DNA of 64,000 bases from Vibrio furnissii CIP 102972 (lineage in GTDB: Bacteria; Pseudomonadota; Gammaproteobacteria; Enterobacterales; Vibrionaceae). Every line of letters begins with the position of its first letter. Position 1 is the stretch's first letter. The stretch lies in contig NZ_ACZP01000013.1 in NCBI RefSeq assembly GCF_000176175.1, positions 434,001-498,000 of the forward strand, read 5' to 3'. Below, piece by piece: positions 26,330 through 34,720 of the stretch. A model generated the notes under the pieces. The model saw only the letters and a program-made list of their open reading frames with translations, searched no databases and was not told the origin of the DNA. Position numbers and translations under genes: made by a program.

Positions 26330-26986
26330 ATGTCTTTAAAATATCAAATTGTTCCCGTAACGCCGTTTGCGCAAAACTGCTCGATCGTCTGGTGTGATGA
26401 AACCATGGACGGTATCGTGGTGGATCCGGGCGGTGACGTGAAACAACTGAAAATGATGGTTGATGAGCTGGGTGTGAACGTGGTCAAACTGGTGCTCACA
26501 CATGGTCACTTGGATCACGTCGGTGGCACAGAACCGCTGGCCGCGTTGCTTGGCGGCATTGATATCATTGGCCCCCATAAAGACGATAACTTCTGGTTGC
26601 AAGGTTTGGAAGGCCAGAGCCAGATGTTTGGGTTTCCGTTGACCGAGGCGTTTGAACCGACGGCGTGGCTAGACGAGGGCGATACCATCACGTTTGGTCA
26701 TCAGACGCTGAATGTGTTGCACACACCAGGGCACACACCGGGTCACGTGGTACTGTTTAGCGACGAAGCGCGCTTAGCCTTTGTGGGTGACGTGCTGTTT
26801 AATGGTGCCATTGGTCGTACCGATTTCCCTCGGGGTGACTTCAATACCCTAATTACGTCGATTAAAACCAAACTATGGCCGTTGGGGAACGATGTGACGT
26901 TCATTCCGGGTCACGGCCCAACCTCGACCTTTGGTCGAGAGCGTGCAAGCAATCCGTTTGTTGCGGATGAAATGCCGCTTTACTGA
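26330..26986 (+). CDS. Metallo-beta-lactamase-fold hydrolase, GloC/YcbL type glyoxalase II
   Basis: A 218-residue cytoplasmic enzyme. The metal-binding motif THGHLDHVGG (HxHxDH) is near residues 60, LHTPGHTPGHVV and FVGDVLFNGAIGRTDFPRGD supply further ligands, and FIPGHGPTSTFGRER is the C-terminal signature. YcbL (GloC) hydrolyses S-lactoylglutathione. It is the third gene of the ycbB-ycbK-ycbL set. Its end overlaps the convergent DUF2982 gene by 7 bases. A short inverted repeat GTTCGA...TTCGAAC lies in the gap before it (26297-26321). Confidence 0.92.
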   Translation: MSLKYQIVPVTPFAQNCSIVWCDETMDGIVVDPGGDVKQLKMMVDELGVNVVKLVLTHGHLDHVGGTEPLAALLGGIDIIGPHKDDNFWLQGLEGQSQMFGFPLTEAFEPTAWLDEGDTITFGHQTLNVLHTPGHTPGHVVLFSDEARLAFVGDVLFNGAIGRTDFPRGDFNTLITSIKTKLWPLGNDVTFIPGHGPTSTFGRERASNPFVADEMPLY

Positions 26987-27657
26987 TTCAGTTCCGGCTC
27001 GGCCGCGGCAAGATAGCGCCGAGCCAATCCAACAAACTCCTCAGGACTGCGGTCGAGATCGCTGGCCGAAATAAACACATCATAATCATAATATTGGCGC
27101 TGATAACGCATTCGGTTGGCCAGCATGGCCATCAATCCTTTATACACTTTGCCTTGGTGGCGTTCGCAATAAGGCTCAGCGTCTAACACCATGTCTTCAA
27201 ATGCGGATTCTTGATTTTTCTGCCGTGCGCCGAGATAAAGCAGCGCGCGTTGACTGAGCAGAATCTCGGTTGCGATGCGCGGGCAAATGCCATCGAGATA
27301 AGGCTCGTATTGCTTTAGCTTGATCCCAATCCAAGGCAAGGGCTGATACCAGCCTTCCTGCTCATAACTGCAAATGCCGATGCGGCTGATATTGTTCCAT
27401 TTCACCACCCAACCGCCATGAAACAGATGTTGCTGAAAATGGGTCTGCGTGAGTGTGTAACCCACCCAGCTTTTGCGAATGAGCCAATAGCCCAAACCGC
27501 ACAATGTTGTCATCGCCAAGAGGGAAATCAGCGCTTGCGGCCAGCTTGGTGACAGAATGACCAGAAACAGCGTGGCGACGATCGCGACAAAACCCACGAC
27601 TTTGGCGTAAGGGGAGTTCAGGTCGAAGTGATGATTTGATAAATGAACAGTTTGCAT
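26980..27657 (-). CDS. DUF2982 membrane protein
   Basis: A 225-residue protein with two hydrophobic helices near the N-terminus (about residues 20-38 and 42-62, FVAIVATLFLVILS and ALISLLAMTTLCGLGYWLI) and a soluble C-terminal part rich in Tyr and Arg (ANRMRYQRQYYDYDVFISAS). The pattern matches DUF2982, found in Vibrio and relatives, with no known function. The start ATG at 27657 precedes MQTVHLSNHHFDLN. It is convergent with the gloC-like gene. Confidence 0.8.
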   Translation of the reverse strand: MQTVHLSNHHFDLNSPYAKVVGFVAIVATLFLVILSPSWPQALISLLAMTTLCGLGYWLIRKSWVGYTLTQTHFQQHLFHGGWVVKWNNISRIGICSYEQEGWYQPLPWIGIKLKQYEPYLDGICPRIATEILLSQRALLYLGARQKNQESAFEDMVLDAEPYCERHQGKVYKGLMAMLANRMRYQRQYYDYDVFISASDLDRSPEEFVGLARRYLAAAEPELNQ

Positions 27658-27878
27658 ACAGCTCGCTACAATGGTCTGAAATTTCTCTGTATTTATACCC
27701 AGTGGTGCGGCAAGTGATCACTTTACCTCATGGTTAAATTGTAGTCATCCATAACAGAAAAGCGTGTTTTTGCCCTCGATCTTGACCAACACCCTACAAA
27801 AGGCACTCGAATTTTGTTATAAAACGCGCTTCAAATTTTCACCACTGCGCCTTGTGCAGTGAAATGGAGACATACTCG

Positions 27879-28268
27879 ATGAGACTTGCTCATAAGCGTA
27901 ACGTGCAGGCTAAACTGCAAAAACGCATTAAAGCGATTGTAGCGAATCTGGCTCAAGCGCCTAAAACAGCAAAGCCTGTAACTGCGAAGCCTGTTGTTGA
28001 AAAGAAAGCGGCCGTGAAACCTGTCGCAGAAAAAGTTGCAGCAGCGACAAAAGTAGACGTAGCGTTAACTCCAAAGCAGCAACAGGTACTGGATATCGTT
28101 GTTGCGAATGCAGAAGGCATCAATCCTAAGTCGATTGGTCTGGCTGCTGGTCAAGAAGATGCAAAAGCTGCTTCTTGGGCCACCGGCGCTCTGAAAAAAC
28201 TGCTGGATGAAAATCTTGTGGTGAAAGAGCAACTGGCAGGCAACAAAGTTATCTACAAAGCGAACTAA
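27879..28268 (+). CDS. Small basic winged-helix-like protein of unknown function
   Basis: A 129-residue protein. The N-terminal half (RLAHKRNVQAKLQKRIKAIV, then a low-complexity Lys/Pro/Ala/Val stretch at about residues 35-65) is basic. The C-terminal half (TPKQQQVLDIVVANAEGINP, TGALKKLLDENLVVKEQL) has the helix-helix-strand look of a MarR-like winged helix. The Ala/Lys/Pro linker resembles histone-like or nucleoid proteins. It may bind nucleic acid (inference). ATG 27879 has TGGAG upstream with 9-base spacing. A terminator follows. Confidence 0.7.
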   Translation: MRLAHKRNVQAKLQKRIKAIVANLAQAPKTAKPVTAKPVVEKKAAVKPVAEKVAAATKVDVALTPKQQQVLDIVVANAEGINPKSIGLAAGQEDAKAASWATGALKKLLDENLVVKEQLAGNKVIYKAN

Positions 28269-28299
28269 GTGTCCTTGCCGATAACGACAGTTTGTACGC

Positions 28300-28328
28300 A
28301 AAAAGCCTCGGTTTAGCCGAGGCTTTTT
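28300..28328 (+). terminator. Terminator after the basic winged-helix-like gene
   Basis: AAAAAGCCTCGG, loop, CCGAGGCTTTTT: strong GC stem followed by a T run, 32 bases after the stop codon. Confidence 0.95.
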
Positions 28329-28640
28329 GTTGGGCGCGATTCGTCGTTCATCACAGTTTTGATCACTTTCTGTATCAAGTACGTGGCGAAAAACAACTAC
28401 GTATTTCTATCCTATTCAATTCAACCTTCTCTTCATTAAATCTCAATTAATCAATCAATTATCATTGATTTTAGCGGATTAGCTACGTAGTTCTACCTAC
28501 GACCTTGGTGGTATGCGCTGTTTTCGATGTTATCGGAATGCGTAATCACGCTCATTTCCTCTTGCGTTGAGTTCTTCCACAGTGACAACGAACCCATTGG
28601 CTCGCATGAGCTGAGGAACAATAACAAAAGGACGTGAATA
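28329..28640 (+). promoter_or_regulatory. Promoter region of the second TRAP operon
   Basis: About 310 bases without a gene between a terminator and the TRAP binding-protein gene. It is AT-rich at 28430-28490 (tandem ATTAATCAATCAATTATCATTGA-like repeats, cited in part: CAATTAATCAATCAATTATC). TACGTAGTTCTACCTACGAC near 28483-28502 has TACGTAG/CTACCTACG symmetry, a possible response-regulator site. I could not assign a promoter with confidence. Confidence 0.35.
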
Positions 28641-29729
28641 ATGAGTCTGATTCATCAATCTGTAAAACGTGTTGTCACCGGCCTCGCGGCGGTTGCGACA
28701 TGCTTCGCTCTGTTTTCTGCCTCTGCAAACGCTGCGGAGAAAGTCTACCGTTTGAAACTGGCGGAAACGTGGGGGCCAAACTTTCCCATTTTCGGCGATG
28801 CAACAAAAAACATGGCTGAAATGGCGGAAAAAATGTCAAACGGCCGCCTGCAAATCCGCATTGATTCTGCCAACAAACACAAAGCGCCGCTGGGCGTGTT
28901 TGACATGGTGAAATCGGGTCAGTACGACATGGGCCATTCGGCCTCTTATTACTGGAAAGGCAAAGTTCCAAACACACTTTACTTCACTTCGATGCCTTTC
29001 GGGATGACGCCGCCAGAACAGTATGCATGGTTCTACTACGGTGGTGGTATGGAACTGATGGAGAAAGTGTATGAGCCGCACAATATGCTGTCTTTCCCCG
29101 GCGGGAACACAGACGTGCAGATGGGCGGCTGGTTCCAAAAAGAGATCAACACCGTCGACGACCTGAAAGGGCTGAAGATGCGTATTCCGGGGTTTGCGGG
29201 AGAAGTGCTAGCTGAAGTGGGCGCTAAACCGACCAACATCGCACCGGGTGAACTGTATACCTCGCTGGAACGTCGCACCATCGATGCGCTGGAATGGGTT
29301 GGCCCGTCACTTGACCTGCGCATGGGCTTCCACAAAATCGCACCGTATTACTACACCGGTTGGCATGAGCCAGCGACCGAGCTGCAATTTTTGGTGAACA
29401 AGCGTACTTGGGAGCGTTTGCCAGCGGACCTACAAGAGATTCTGCGTGTGGCAATGCGCACGGCAGCATACGACATGTACACCCAGTCGGTTCATGAAAG
29501 TGGCAAGAACTGGGCATCGATCACCACCGAATATCCGAACGTGAAAGTGAAAACTTTCCCACCGGCAGTGATTGATGCGCTCCGTGCTGCAAATGATCGT
29601 CTGCTAGCAGAACATGCAGCGGCAGACCCACAAGCCAAAGAGATTCAGGAATCTCAAGCGAGCTACATGAAACAGGTTCGTGCGTGGACGGATATTTCAA
29701 CGCGCGCTTATCTCAATAGCGAGCAGTAA
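28641..29729 (+). CDS. TRAP transporter substrate-binding protein, TakP/2-oxoacid type
   Basis: A 362-residue periplasmic protein with signal RVVTGLAAVATCFALFSASANA. The core is close to the TakP/lactate-binding branch of DctP proteins: LAETWGPNFPIFGDATKNM, WYKGK-like YYWKGKVPNTLYFTSMPFGM, WFYYGGGMELMEKVYEPHN and GLKMRIPGFAGEVLAEVGA. Members of this branch bind 2-oxoacids or lactate, often with a cation. The conserved Arg in KMRIPG is present. It has AAAGGACG before ATG 28641. It is followed by its DctQ and DctM partners and a two-component pair. Substrate is an inference from family resemblance. Confidence 0.9.
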   Translation: MSLIHQSVKRVVTGLAAVATCFALFSASANAAEKVYRLKLAETWGPNFPIFGDATKNMAEMAEKMSNGRLQIRIDSANKHKAPLGVFDMVKSGQYDMGHSASYYWKGKVPNTLYFTSMPFGMTPPEQYAWFYYGGGMELMEKVYEPHNMLSFPGGNTDVQMGGWFQKEINTVDDLKGLKMRIPGFAGEVLAEVGAKPTNIAPGELYTSLERRTIDALEWVGPSLDLRMGFHKIAPYYYTGWHEPATELQFLVNKRTWERLPADLQEILRVAMRTAAYDMYTQSVHESGKNWASITTEYPNVKVKTFPPAVIDALRAANDRLLAEHAAADPQAKEIQESQASYMKQVRAWTDISTRAYLNSEQ

Positions 29730-29777
29730 GACCGCTGGGAGCCAATCTCGCGCACAGATTAAAAACTATAACGACAA

Positions 29778-29806
29778 GCTCCGCGAACGCGTGCGTTACG
29801 CGGAGC
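29778..29806 (+). other. Intercistronic hairpin between TRAP dctP and dctQ
   Basis: GCTCCGCG and CGCGGAGC pair, with an inner AACGC/GCGTT extension, giving a long stem with one bulged A. It is followed by ACTTTTCC, too weak for a clear terminator. It likely protects the binding-protein message or reduces downstream expression. Confidence 0.6.
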
Positions 29807-29833
29807 ACTTTTCCGTTTTCCAGGGAGTGAGGA

Positions 29834-30373
29834 ATGAGAAGTCTCATTTATATCGAAAGGTTGATCAATCGTATCAGTGATTTCTGGGGTTGGGTCGCCA
29901 GTGTGCTGTTTATTTTGCTGGTGGCCAACGTGGTTTATGACGTCGTCATGCGTTATGTCTTCAACGATGTGTCGATTGCGTTTCAGGAGCTTGAATGGCA
30001 CCTGTTTGCAGCGGTGTTTTTGTTGGGCATTCCATACACCATTAAAGCGGGCGGCCATGTGCGCGTCGACATCATTTATGAACGTCTGTCTTATAAAGCG
30101 CAAGCGATGGTCGATGTCGTCGGCACGTTGATTTTCCTCCTGCCGTTTTGTCTGCTCGTGATGTATTTCGGGATTGATTTCGCCAAAGAGAGTTTTGAAC
30201 TGGGCGAGATGTCGGGCGATCCGGGCGGCTTGCCGCATCGCTGGCTGATCAAATCAGTGATTTCGTTGTCATTTTTCTTTATGGCGGTGAGTGGATTGGG
30301 GCTGTTGCTGCATTCCGTCAACAAAGTAGTGAATCCACGTCTGATGCATTCAGACCTCCATGATTCGAAGTAA
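29834..30373 (+). CDS. TRAP transporter small permease, DctQ family (second system)
   Basis: A 179-residue protein with four hydrophobic helices (about residues 16-40, 54-72, 93-115 and 140-160). The DctQ signature YDVVMRYVFNDVSIAFQELEW follows helix 1 (cited in parts: VVMRYVFNDV and FQELEWHL). It pairs with the large subunit encoded 12 bases downstream. The ribosome-binding site AGGGAGTGAGG precedes the ATG. The first gene of the operon lies 104 bases upstream, separated by a hairpin. Confidence 0.9.
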   Translation: MRSLIYIERLINRISDFWGWVASVLFILLVANVVYDVVMRYVFNDVSIAFQELEWHLFAAVFLLGIPYTIKAGGHVRVDIIYERLSYKAQAMVDVVGTLIFLLPFCLLVMYFGIDFAKESFELGEMSGDPGGLPHRWLIKSVISLSFFFMAVSGLGLLLHSVNKVVNPRLMHSDLHDSK

Positions 30374-30385
30374 AAGGATGACGCG

Positions 30386-31669
30386 ATGATTGGTATTGTG
30401 ATGTTTTTTGTGGCGTTGTTTGCGCTGCTATTAGGGTTTCCTGTCGCCTTTACGTTTGGCGGCATTGCGTTAATTTTTGGTGTGTGGGCGGAAGGGATCG
30501 AGATGTTTGCCTTCATGCCATATCGCATTCAATCCATTATGGAAAATACGGTCATGATGGCCGTGCCGCTGTTTGTGTTCATGGGCTTGGTGTTGCAAAA
30601 GACCAAACTGGCGGAACAACTACTCGAATCCATGGGGCGGTTGTTTGGCGGCGTGCGTGGCGGTATTGCGATTTCGACCGTCTTAGTGGGCGCGCTCTTA
30701 GCGGCGTCGACAGGCGTGGTTGGTGCTTCGGTGGTGGCGATGGGGCTGATTTCGCTGCCGGTGATGCTTAAATACAACTACGACAAAGGGTTAGCATGCG
30801 GCACCATTTGTGCCTCGGGCACCTTAGGACAAATTATTCCGCCGTCCATCGTGTTGATTTTGTTGGGGGATGTACTCGGCGTGCCCGTGGGCGACTTATT
30901 CCAAGCCGCCCTGTGGCCGGGATTAGTCTTGGTTGGCGCCTACATTCTCTACATTCTGATTTATGCCAAACTCAACCCGATGGCGGCGCAGCCGATTGAA
31001 CGCGATGACAGTATGAGCCGCTCTCAAGAAGTGGTGCAGGCTTTGAAAGCGGTGATTCCACCCTTGGCGCTGATCATTGTGGTATTGGGTTCGATTTTTG
31101 CCGGTGTGGCGACGCCCACTGAATCGGCGGCGCTGGGCGGCGCGGGCGCGTTGCTGCTGGCAATCGCTTATCGTCAGTTCAGTTGGCGAATGGTGTACGA
31201 TGCATCGAAAGAAACCGTGAAGGTCACGGCGATGGTGTTTGCGATTTTGCTGGGTGCGACGGCGTTTTCCATGGCGTTCACCTACACCGGGGGTGATTTG
31301 CTGGTGGAAGAGTGGATGCTCAGCATTCCGGGCGATAAATGGGGCTTTTTAATCGTCACCATGATTGTGATTCTGATCTTGGGCTTCTTCATCGATTTCG
31401 TCGAAATCTGTTTCATCATTGTGCCCATCATTGCGCCAGTCGCCAGTTTGTTGGACATCGACATGACGTGGTTTGCGATTTTGGTGGCGATGAACTTGCA
31501 AACGTCGTTCCTGACGCCGCCTTTTGGGTTTAGCTTGTTCTATCTCAAAGGGGTAGCGCCGAAATCGGTGACCACGATGGATGTGTATCGCGGCGTGATG
31601 CCATTCATCACCATTCAGATTCTGGTGCTGGCGTCACTCTTGGTATTCCCGAGTTTCTATGGAATGTGA
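30386..31669 (+). CDS. TRAP transporter large permease, DctM family (second system)
   Basis: A 427-residue membrane protein with about 12 helices. Family blocks: TGVVGASVVAMGLISLP, GTLGQIIPPSIVLILLGD and VATPTESAALGGAGALLLAI, and a C-terminal TSFLTPPFGFSLFYLKGVAP. It couples sodium entry to uptake of the ligand delivered by the binding protein. AAAGGATGACGCG precedes the ATG. The operon ends here; a strong terminator stands between it and the sensor kinase. Confidence 0.92.
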   Translation: MIGIVMFFVALFALLLGFPVAFTFGGIALIFGVWAEGIEMFAFMPYRIQSIMENTVMMAVPLFVFMGLVLQKTKLAEQLLESMGRLFGGVRGGIAISTVLVGALLAASTGVVGASVVAMGLISLPVMLKYNYDKGLACGTICASGTLGQIIPPSIVLILLGDVLGVPVGDLFQAALWPGLVLVGAYILYILIYAKLNPMAAQPIERDDSMSRSQEVVQALKAVIPPLALIIVVLGSIFAGVATPTESAALGGAGALLLAIAYRQFSWRMVYDASKETVKVTAMVFAILLGATAFSMAFTYTGGDLLVEEWMLSIPGDKWGFLIVTMIVILILGFFIDFVEICFIIVPIIAPVASLLDIDMTWFAILVAMNLQTSFLTPPFGFSLFYLKGVAPKSVTTMDVYRGVMPFITIQILVLASLLVFPSFYGM

Positions 31670-31727
31670 TCGAATTCGAGGTTGTCGACTTCGCATTTCT
31701 TAGTCTGCTGACAACTTGCTACAGTAA

Positions 31728-31761
31728 AACAGCTTACTGATGTTCAGTAAGCTGTTTTTTT
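31728..31761 (+). terminator. Strong terminator abutting the sensor-kinase start
   Basis: AACAGCTTACTGA and TCAGTAAGCTGTT pair perfectly (13 bp) around a TGT loop and are followed by TTTTTTT ending at 31761-ish. The kinase ribosome-binding site (GGGG, 31764-31767) begins within three bases of the T run. It ends the TRAP operon and at the same time lies in the kinase leader. Confidence 0.92.
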
Positions 31762-31773
31762 ATGGGGAAAGGA

Positions 31774-33141
31774 ATGCCTCTTAAAGTCAAATTGATCCTG
31801 CTGACTTTGTTGCCGCTGCTGTTGGTGACGGCCAGTATCAGCTGGATATCCATCCATCAAGCCAAAAGCTTGGGGGAACGCGAAGTGGAAATTTTTCGCG
31901 CCAATCTGATCAAAGCTCGCGAAACGGCACTCAAAGACAGTGTGGATATGGCGTTGGATGCCATTGCACTCGTCTATAACGATCCCAACCTTTCCGATGA
32001 TGAAGCGAAATCAAAAGTCAAAAAAGTCCTCACCAAGCTGCGTTACGGCTCTGACGGTTATTTCTTTGCTTATGATGCGAAAGGCATCAATTTGGTTCAC
32101 CCCACACAACCTGAACTCATTGGCCGAGACTTGCTGAAACTGCAAGATCGCGAAGGTGATTATCTGATTGAAGCGTTACTGTTTCAGGCGCAATCCGGTG
32201 GTGGTTTCCATCAATATTTGTGGCAGAAACCCTCTTCTGGTGAAGTGGTGCCGAAACTCAGTTACGTGGAATGGTTAGACAAATGGGGCTGGATGGTTGG
32301 CACCGGCTTGTATATCGAAGATGTCAGTCAGGAAGTCGCGGCAATGCAGGCGACGATCAACAAAAACATCGACACGACCTTCTTTTCAGTGATGGTGATT
32401 CTGGCGGTGACCGTTGCGGTGATCATTGTCCTGACGCTGGCAATCAATCTGCATGAGCACCGCCTTGCGGATAAAAACCTCAAAGAATTAGCCCATAAAA
32501 CGGTGATGTTTCAGGAAGATGAGAAGAAACATCTGGCGCGAGAGCTTCACGATGGCATCAATCAGTTATTGGTGTCGAGTAAATGTCATTTGGAGCTGTT
32601 AGGTCATAAGCTGAAAGACGACACGCTCTCGGGGCACGTGGATAAAGCGCAGCAGTCGCTGATCACGGCGATCAACGAGGTGCGACGAATTTCCCACAAT
32701 TTGCGCCCCAGTGCGCTGGATGACATTGGTTTACAAGCGGCAATCGTCACGCTACTGGAGGATTTTCAGTCGCACTCCGGCATTTTGGCCGACACCCATT
32801 TTGATACACTGCCAAGCACGCGGCTGCAGTCTGATGTGGCGACGACGCTGTATCGGGTCGTACAAGAGTCGCTGAACAATATTGAGAAACACGCGCATGC
32901 CAAGCAAGTCAGTGTGATGATTCAGCAAATGGGCGGTCTGCTGCAATTGATGATTCGTGACGACGGTGTGGGCTTTTCAATCAAAGACGCACGTGTCAAA
33001 CGCGGTATCGGGCTGCGCAATATGAGAGAGCGAGTCGAATTTTTAGGCGGTGAACTGGAGCTGATGAGCGAACCAGGATTTGGGACTGAAATCACCGTGC
33101 TGTTGAATCTGGATGGATTAGTGTATGGAAAAGCCAATTAG
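31774..33141 (+). CDS. Cache-domain sensor histidine kinase, NarL/DegS type
   Basis: A 455-residue inner-membrane kinase. Helix 1 is about residues 6-25 (ILLTLLPLLLVTASISWI). A periplasmic sCache domain follows (RYGSDGYFFAYDAKGINLVH, WMVGTGLYIED), then helix 2 at about residues 203-223. A HisKA_3 block has the phospho-acceptor His259 in ARELHDGINQLL, and the ATPase part has QESLNNIEKHAHAK, DDGVGFSIKD and GIGLRNMRERVEFLGG. ATG 31774 is favoured by GGGG at correct spacing; ATG 31762 would overlap the terminator T run. It overlaps the response regulator by 17 bases. Position next to a TRAP operon suggests that it senses an organic acid and controls uptake (inference). Confidence 0.92.
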   Translation: MPLKVKLILLTLLPLLLVTASISWISIHQAKSLGEREVEIFRANLIKARETALKDSVDMALDAIALVYNDPNLSDDEAKSKVKKVLTKLRYGSDGYFFAYDAKGINLVHPTQPELIGRDLLKLQDREGDYLIEALLFQAQSGGGFHQYLWQKPSSGEVVPKLSYVEWLDKWGWMVGTGLYIEDVSQEVAAMQATINKNIDTTFFSVMVILAVTVAVIIVLTLAINLHEHRLADKNLKELAHKTVMFQEDEKKHLARELHDGINQLLVSSKCHLELLGHKLKDDTLSGHVDKAQQSLITAINEVRRISHNLRPSALDDIGLQAAIVTLLEDFQSHSGILADTHFDTLPSTRLQSDVATTLYRVVQESLNNIEKHAHAKQVSVMIQQMGGLLQLMIRDDGVGFSIKDARVKRGIGLRNMRERVEFLGGELELMSEPGFGTEITVLLNLDGLVYGKAN

Positions 33142-33763
33142 TGTGGTGATCGTCGACGATCACCGAGTGGTCCTGGAAGGGTTTATGGCCCGGTTGGAAA
33201 TGGAGCCGGAAATCGAGGTCATTGCGACAGCCAGTAATGGTTTGGAAGCGATTGACGTGGTCAAGCAGCATCGTCCAGATGTCATTTTGATGGACGTCAG
33301 CATGCCCATTATGAATGGCATTGATGCGACGCGGTTGATCAAAGAAGAGGTACCCAATGCCAAAGTGTTGATGCTGACCATGCATGACAATCGGGAATAC
33401 ATCATGAAAGTCATGCAGGCGGGGCCGGTGGGGTACATGCTCAAGGAAATTTCAGCCGAAAACATGGTGCAGGCCATCAAAACGGTCAATTTAGGCTCAA
33501 CCTATTTTTGCGAGTCCGTCACGCAAACGCTGTTTACGCAGGAGGTGATCCCTTCGGCGCAGAAACCAAACCCGCTCAGTCGCCGCGAAGAAGCCGTGCT
33601 GAAGCTGGTCGCACAAGGTCACAGCAGCAAGAAAATCGCCTCCCTGCTGAACATCAGTTATCGCACGGTGGAAACGCATCGCCAAAACATTAAACACAAG
33701 CTCGATATTCATTCGACTGCTGAGCTTGCGCACTATGCGAGCCAGCGAGGCTTGTTGGAATAA
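33125..33763 (+). CDS. LuxR/NarL-family response regulator
   Basis: A 212-residue regulator. The receiver domain starts VVIVDDHRVVLEGF (acidic pocket Asp11 and Asp12), with phospho-acceptor Asp57 in ILMDVSMPIMNG and Lys in YMLKEIS. The C-terminal helix-turn-helix is NPLSRREEAVLKLVAQGHSS, IASLLNISYRTVETHRQNIK. It pairs with the overlapping kinase gene. The nearby TRAP operon is the most likely target (inference). A terminator follows. Confidence 0.93.
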   Translation: MEKPISVVIVDDHRVVLEGFMARLEMEPEIEVIATASNGLEAIDVVKQHRPDVILMDVSMPIMNGIDATRLIKEEVPNAKVLMLTMHDNREYIMKVMQAGPVGYMLKEISAENMVQAIKTVNLGSTYFCESVTQTLFTQEVIPSAQKPNPLSRREEAVLKLVAQGHSSKKIASLLNISYRTVETHRQNIKHKLDIHSTAELAHYASQRGLLE

Positions 33764-33802
33764 GCCGCTGATTGTGAATGCGCTGGTCGTGAGCCGAAAC
33801 GA

Positions 33803-33829
33803 AAAAAGGTTGGGATAGCCCAACCTTTT
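33803..33829. terminator. Bidirectional terminator between the response regulator and cosR
   Basis: AAAAAAGGTTGGG, loop ATAG, CCCAACCTTTTC: perfect stem with A and T runs, between converging genes. Confidence 0.9.
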
Positions 33830-33863
33830 CTATGTCCGCAAGGGAATGGTGTTGCTGCACTGT

Positions 33864-34349
33864 TTATTCAGGCTTGGTGATGCTGCCAATTTCCAGCATC
33901 GGTGCCACATCAATCTTCTCGGCATTCATCATGGCTGATAATCGCTGCACCGAAGAGAGGAGCAGTGACTGTTCCCAATCTTCCAACTGATGGAAACGTT
34001 CGACGAAATCTTCTTGCAGAGGCTGAGGTGCTTCAGCCAGCAACTTGCGGCCCGGCTCAGTCAGGTGCGCGTGCACTTTGCGTTTGTCAGTACTGCTGCG
34101 AATACGTTGGACGTAGCCGTTGCGCTCAAGGCGATCAAGAATCGTTGTTGCAGTCGCCTGACTCATGTTCGTGTGCTTTGAGAGCTCACGGATCGTCACT
34201 TCCCCCAAATCCTGAATTGAACGCATCAGAATTAATTGAGGCCCGGTTAATCCGGCGCTTTTGCTAAGCTTCTTAGAGTGTAGGTCAATGGCTCGGATGA
34301 TCTGGCGAATTGCGACCAGTACTTCTTCATGTTTTTCCACAATGGTCAT
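33864..34349 (-). CDS. cosR: MarR-type regulator CosR, compatible-solute repressor
   Basis: A 161-residue MarR-family repressor. The winged helix is TGPQLILMRSIQDLGEVTIR, ELSKHTNMSQATATTILDRL, then RSSTDKRKVHAHLTEPGRK as wing. It is divergent from a BCCT-type compatible-solute transporter gene. In V. parahaemolyticus and V. cholerae, a MarR-type regulator named CosR sits next to a BCCT transporter and represses betaine/ectoine uptake and synthesis at low salinity; I base the symbol on this arrangement and on the protein type. ATG 34349 is taken as start; a TTG two codons earlier is possible. Confidence 0.82.
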   Translation of the reverse strand: MTIVEKHEEVLVAIRQIIRAIDLHSKKLSKSAGLTGPQLILMRSIQDLGEVTIRELSKHTNMSQATATTILDRLERNGYVQRIRSSTDKRKVHAHLTEPGRKLLAEAPQPLQEDFVERFHQLEDWEQSLLLSSVQRLSAMMNAEKIDVAPMLEIGSITKPE

Positions 34350-34720
34350 CCACAACGTAGAGGAGAATTTAGGCGCGACGATACATCACTTGAAGACGGA
34401 TGAAAAGTGTTGACTTCATACTTTTTTATCGACGATTTGACGCTATTTTGTGGTGTGTCAAATGATGTGAAATGTTTTGTGTACGAATTAATTAGCTACT
34501 ATATTTGTTTAATATATAAACGTTCGTTAGTGTTTTTAATAAAAATCAGGTCATAAATTCGCCTTGTAGTAGATCTTTACCGCTTGGTATGTAAAATGTA
34601 GGTCAACTTTGAGTGCGCTTGATAGTTATGAGTACGAAATATATTTACTGGTTTGAAAGTGAATTTATTTCGTTGTCATGGCTATAGAGTTCAATCTGGA
34701 ATCAATAAAAGAGAGGACAA
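34350..34720. promoter_or_regulatory. Divergent control region of cosR and the BCCT transporter gene
   Basis: 371 AT-rich bases with no gene. It has several AT-rich near-palindromes such as AATTAATTAGC and TTTAATATATAAA (around 34495-34520), candidates for CosR contact, but I cannot single out an operator. Osmotic control is expected here from the known CosR regulon. Confidence 0.45.

Noticed and set aside
28505..28530. Possible sigma-54 promoter (TTGGTGGTATGCGCT) ahead of the second TRAP operon
   Set aside because: The GG and GC elements are not spaced by the required 10 bases, and no enhancer-binding protein gene is nearby; the response regulator is of the NarL type.
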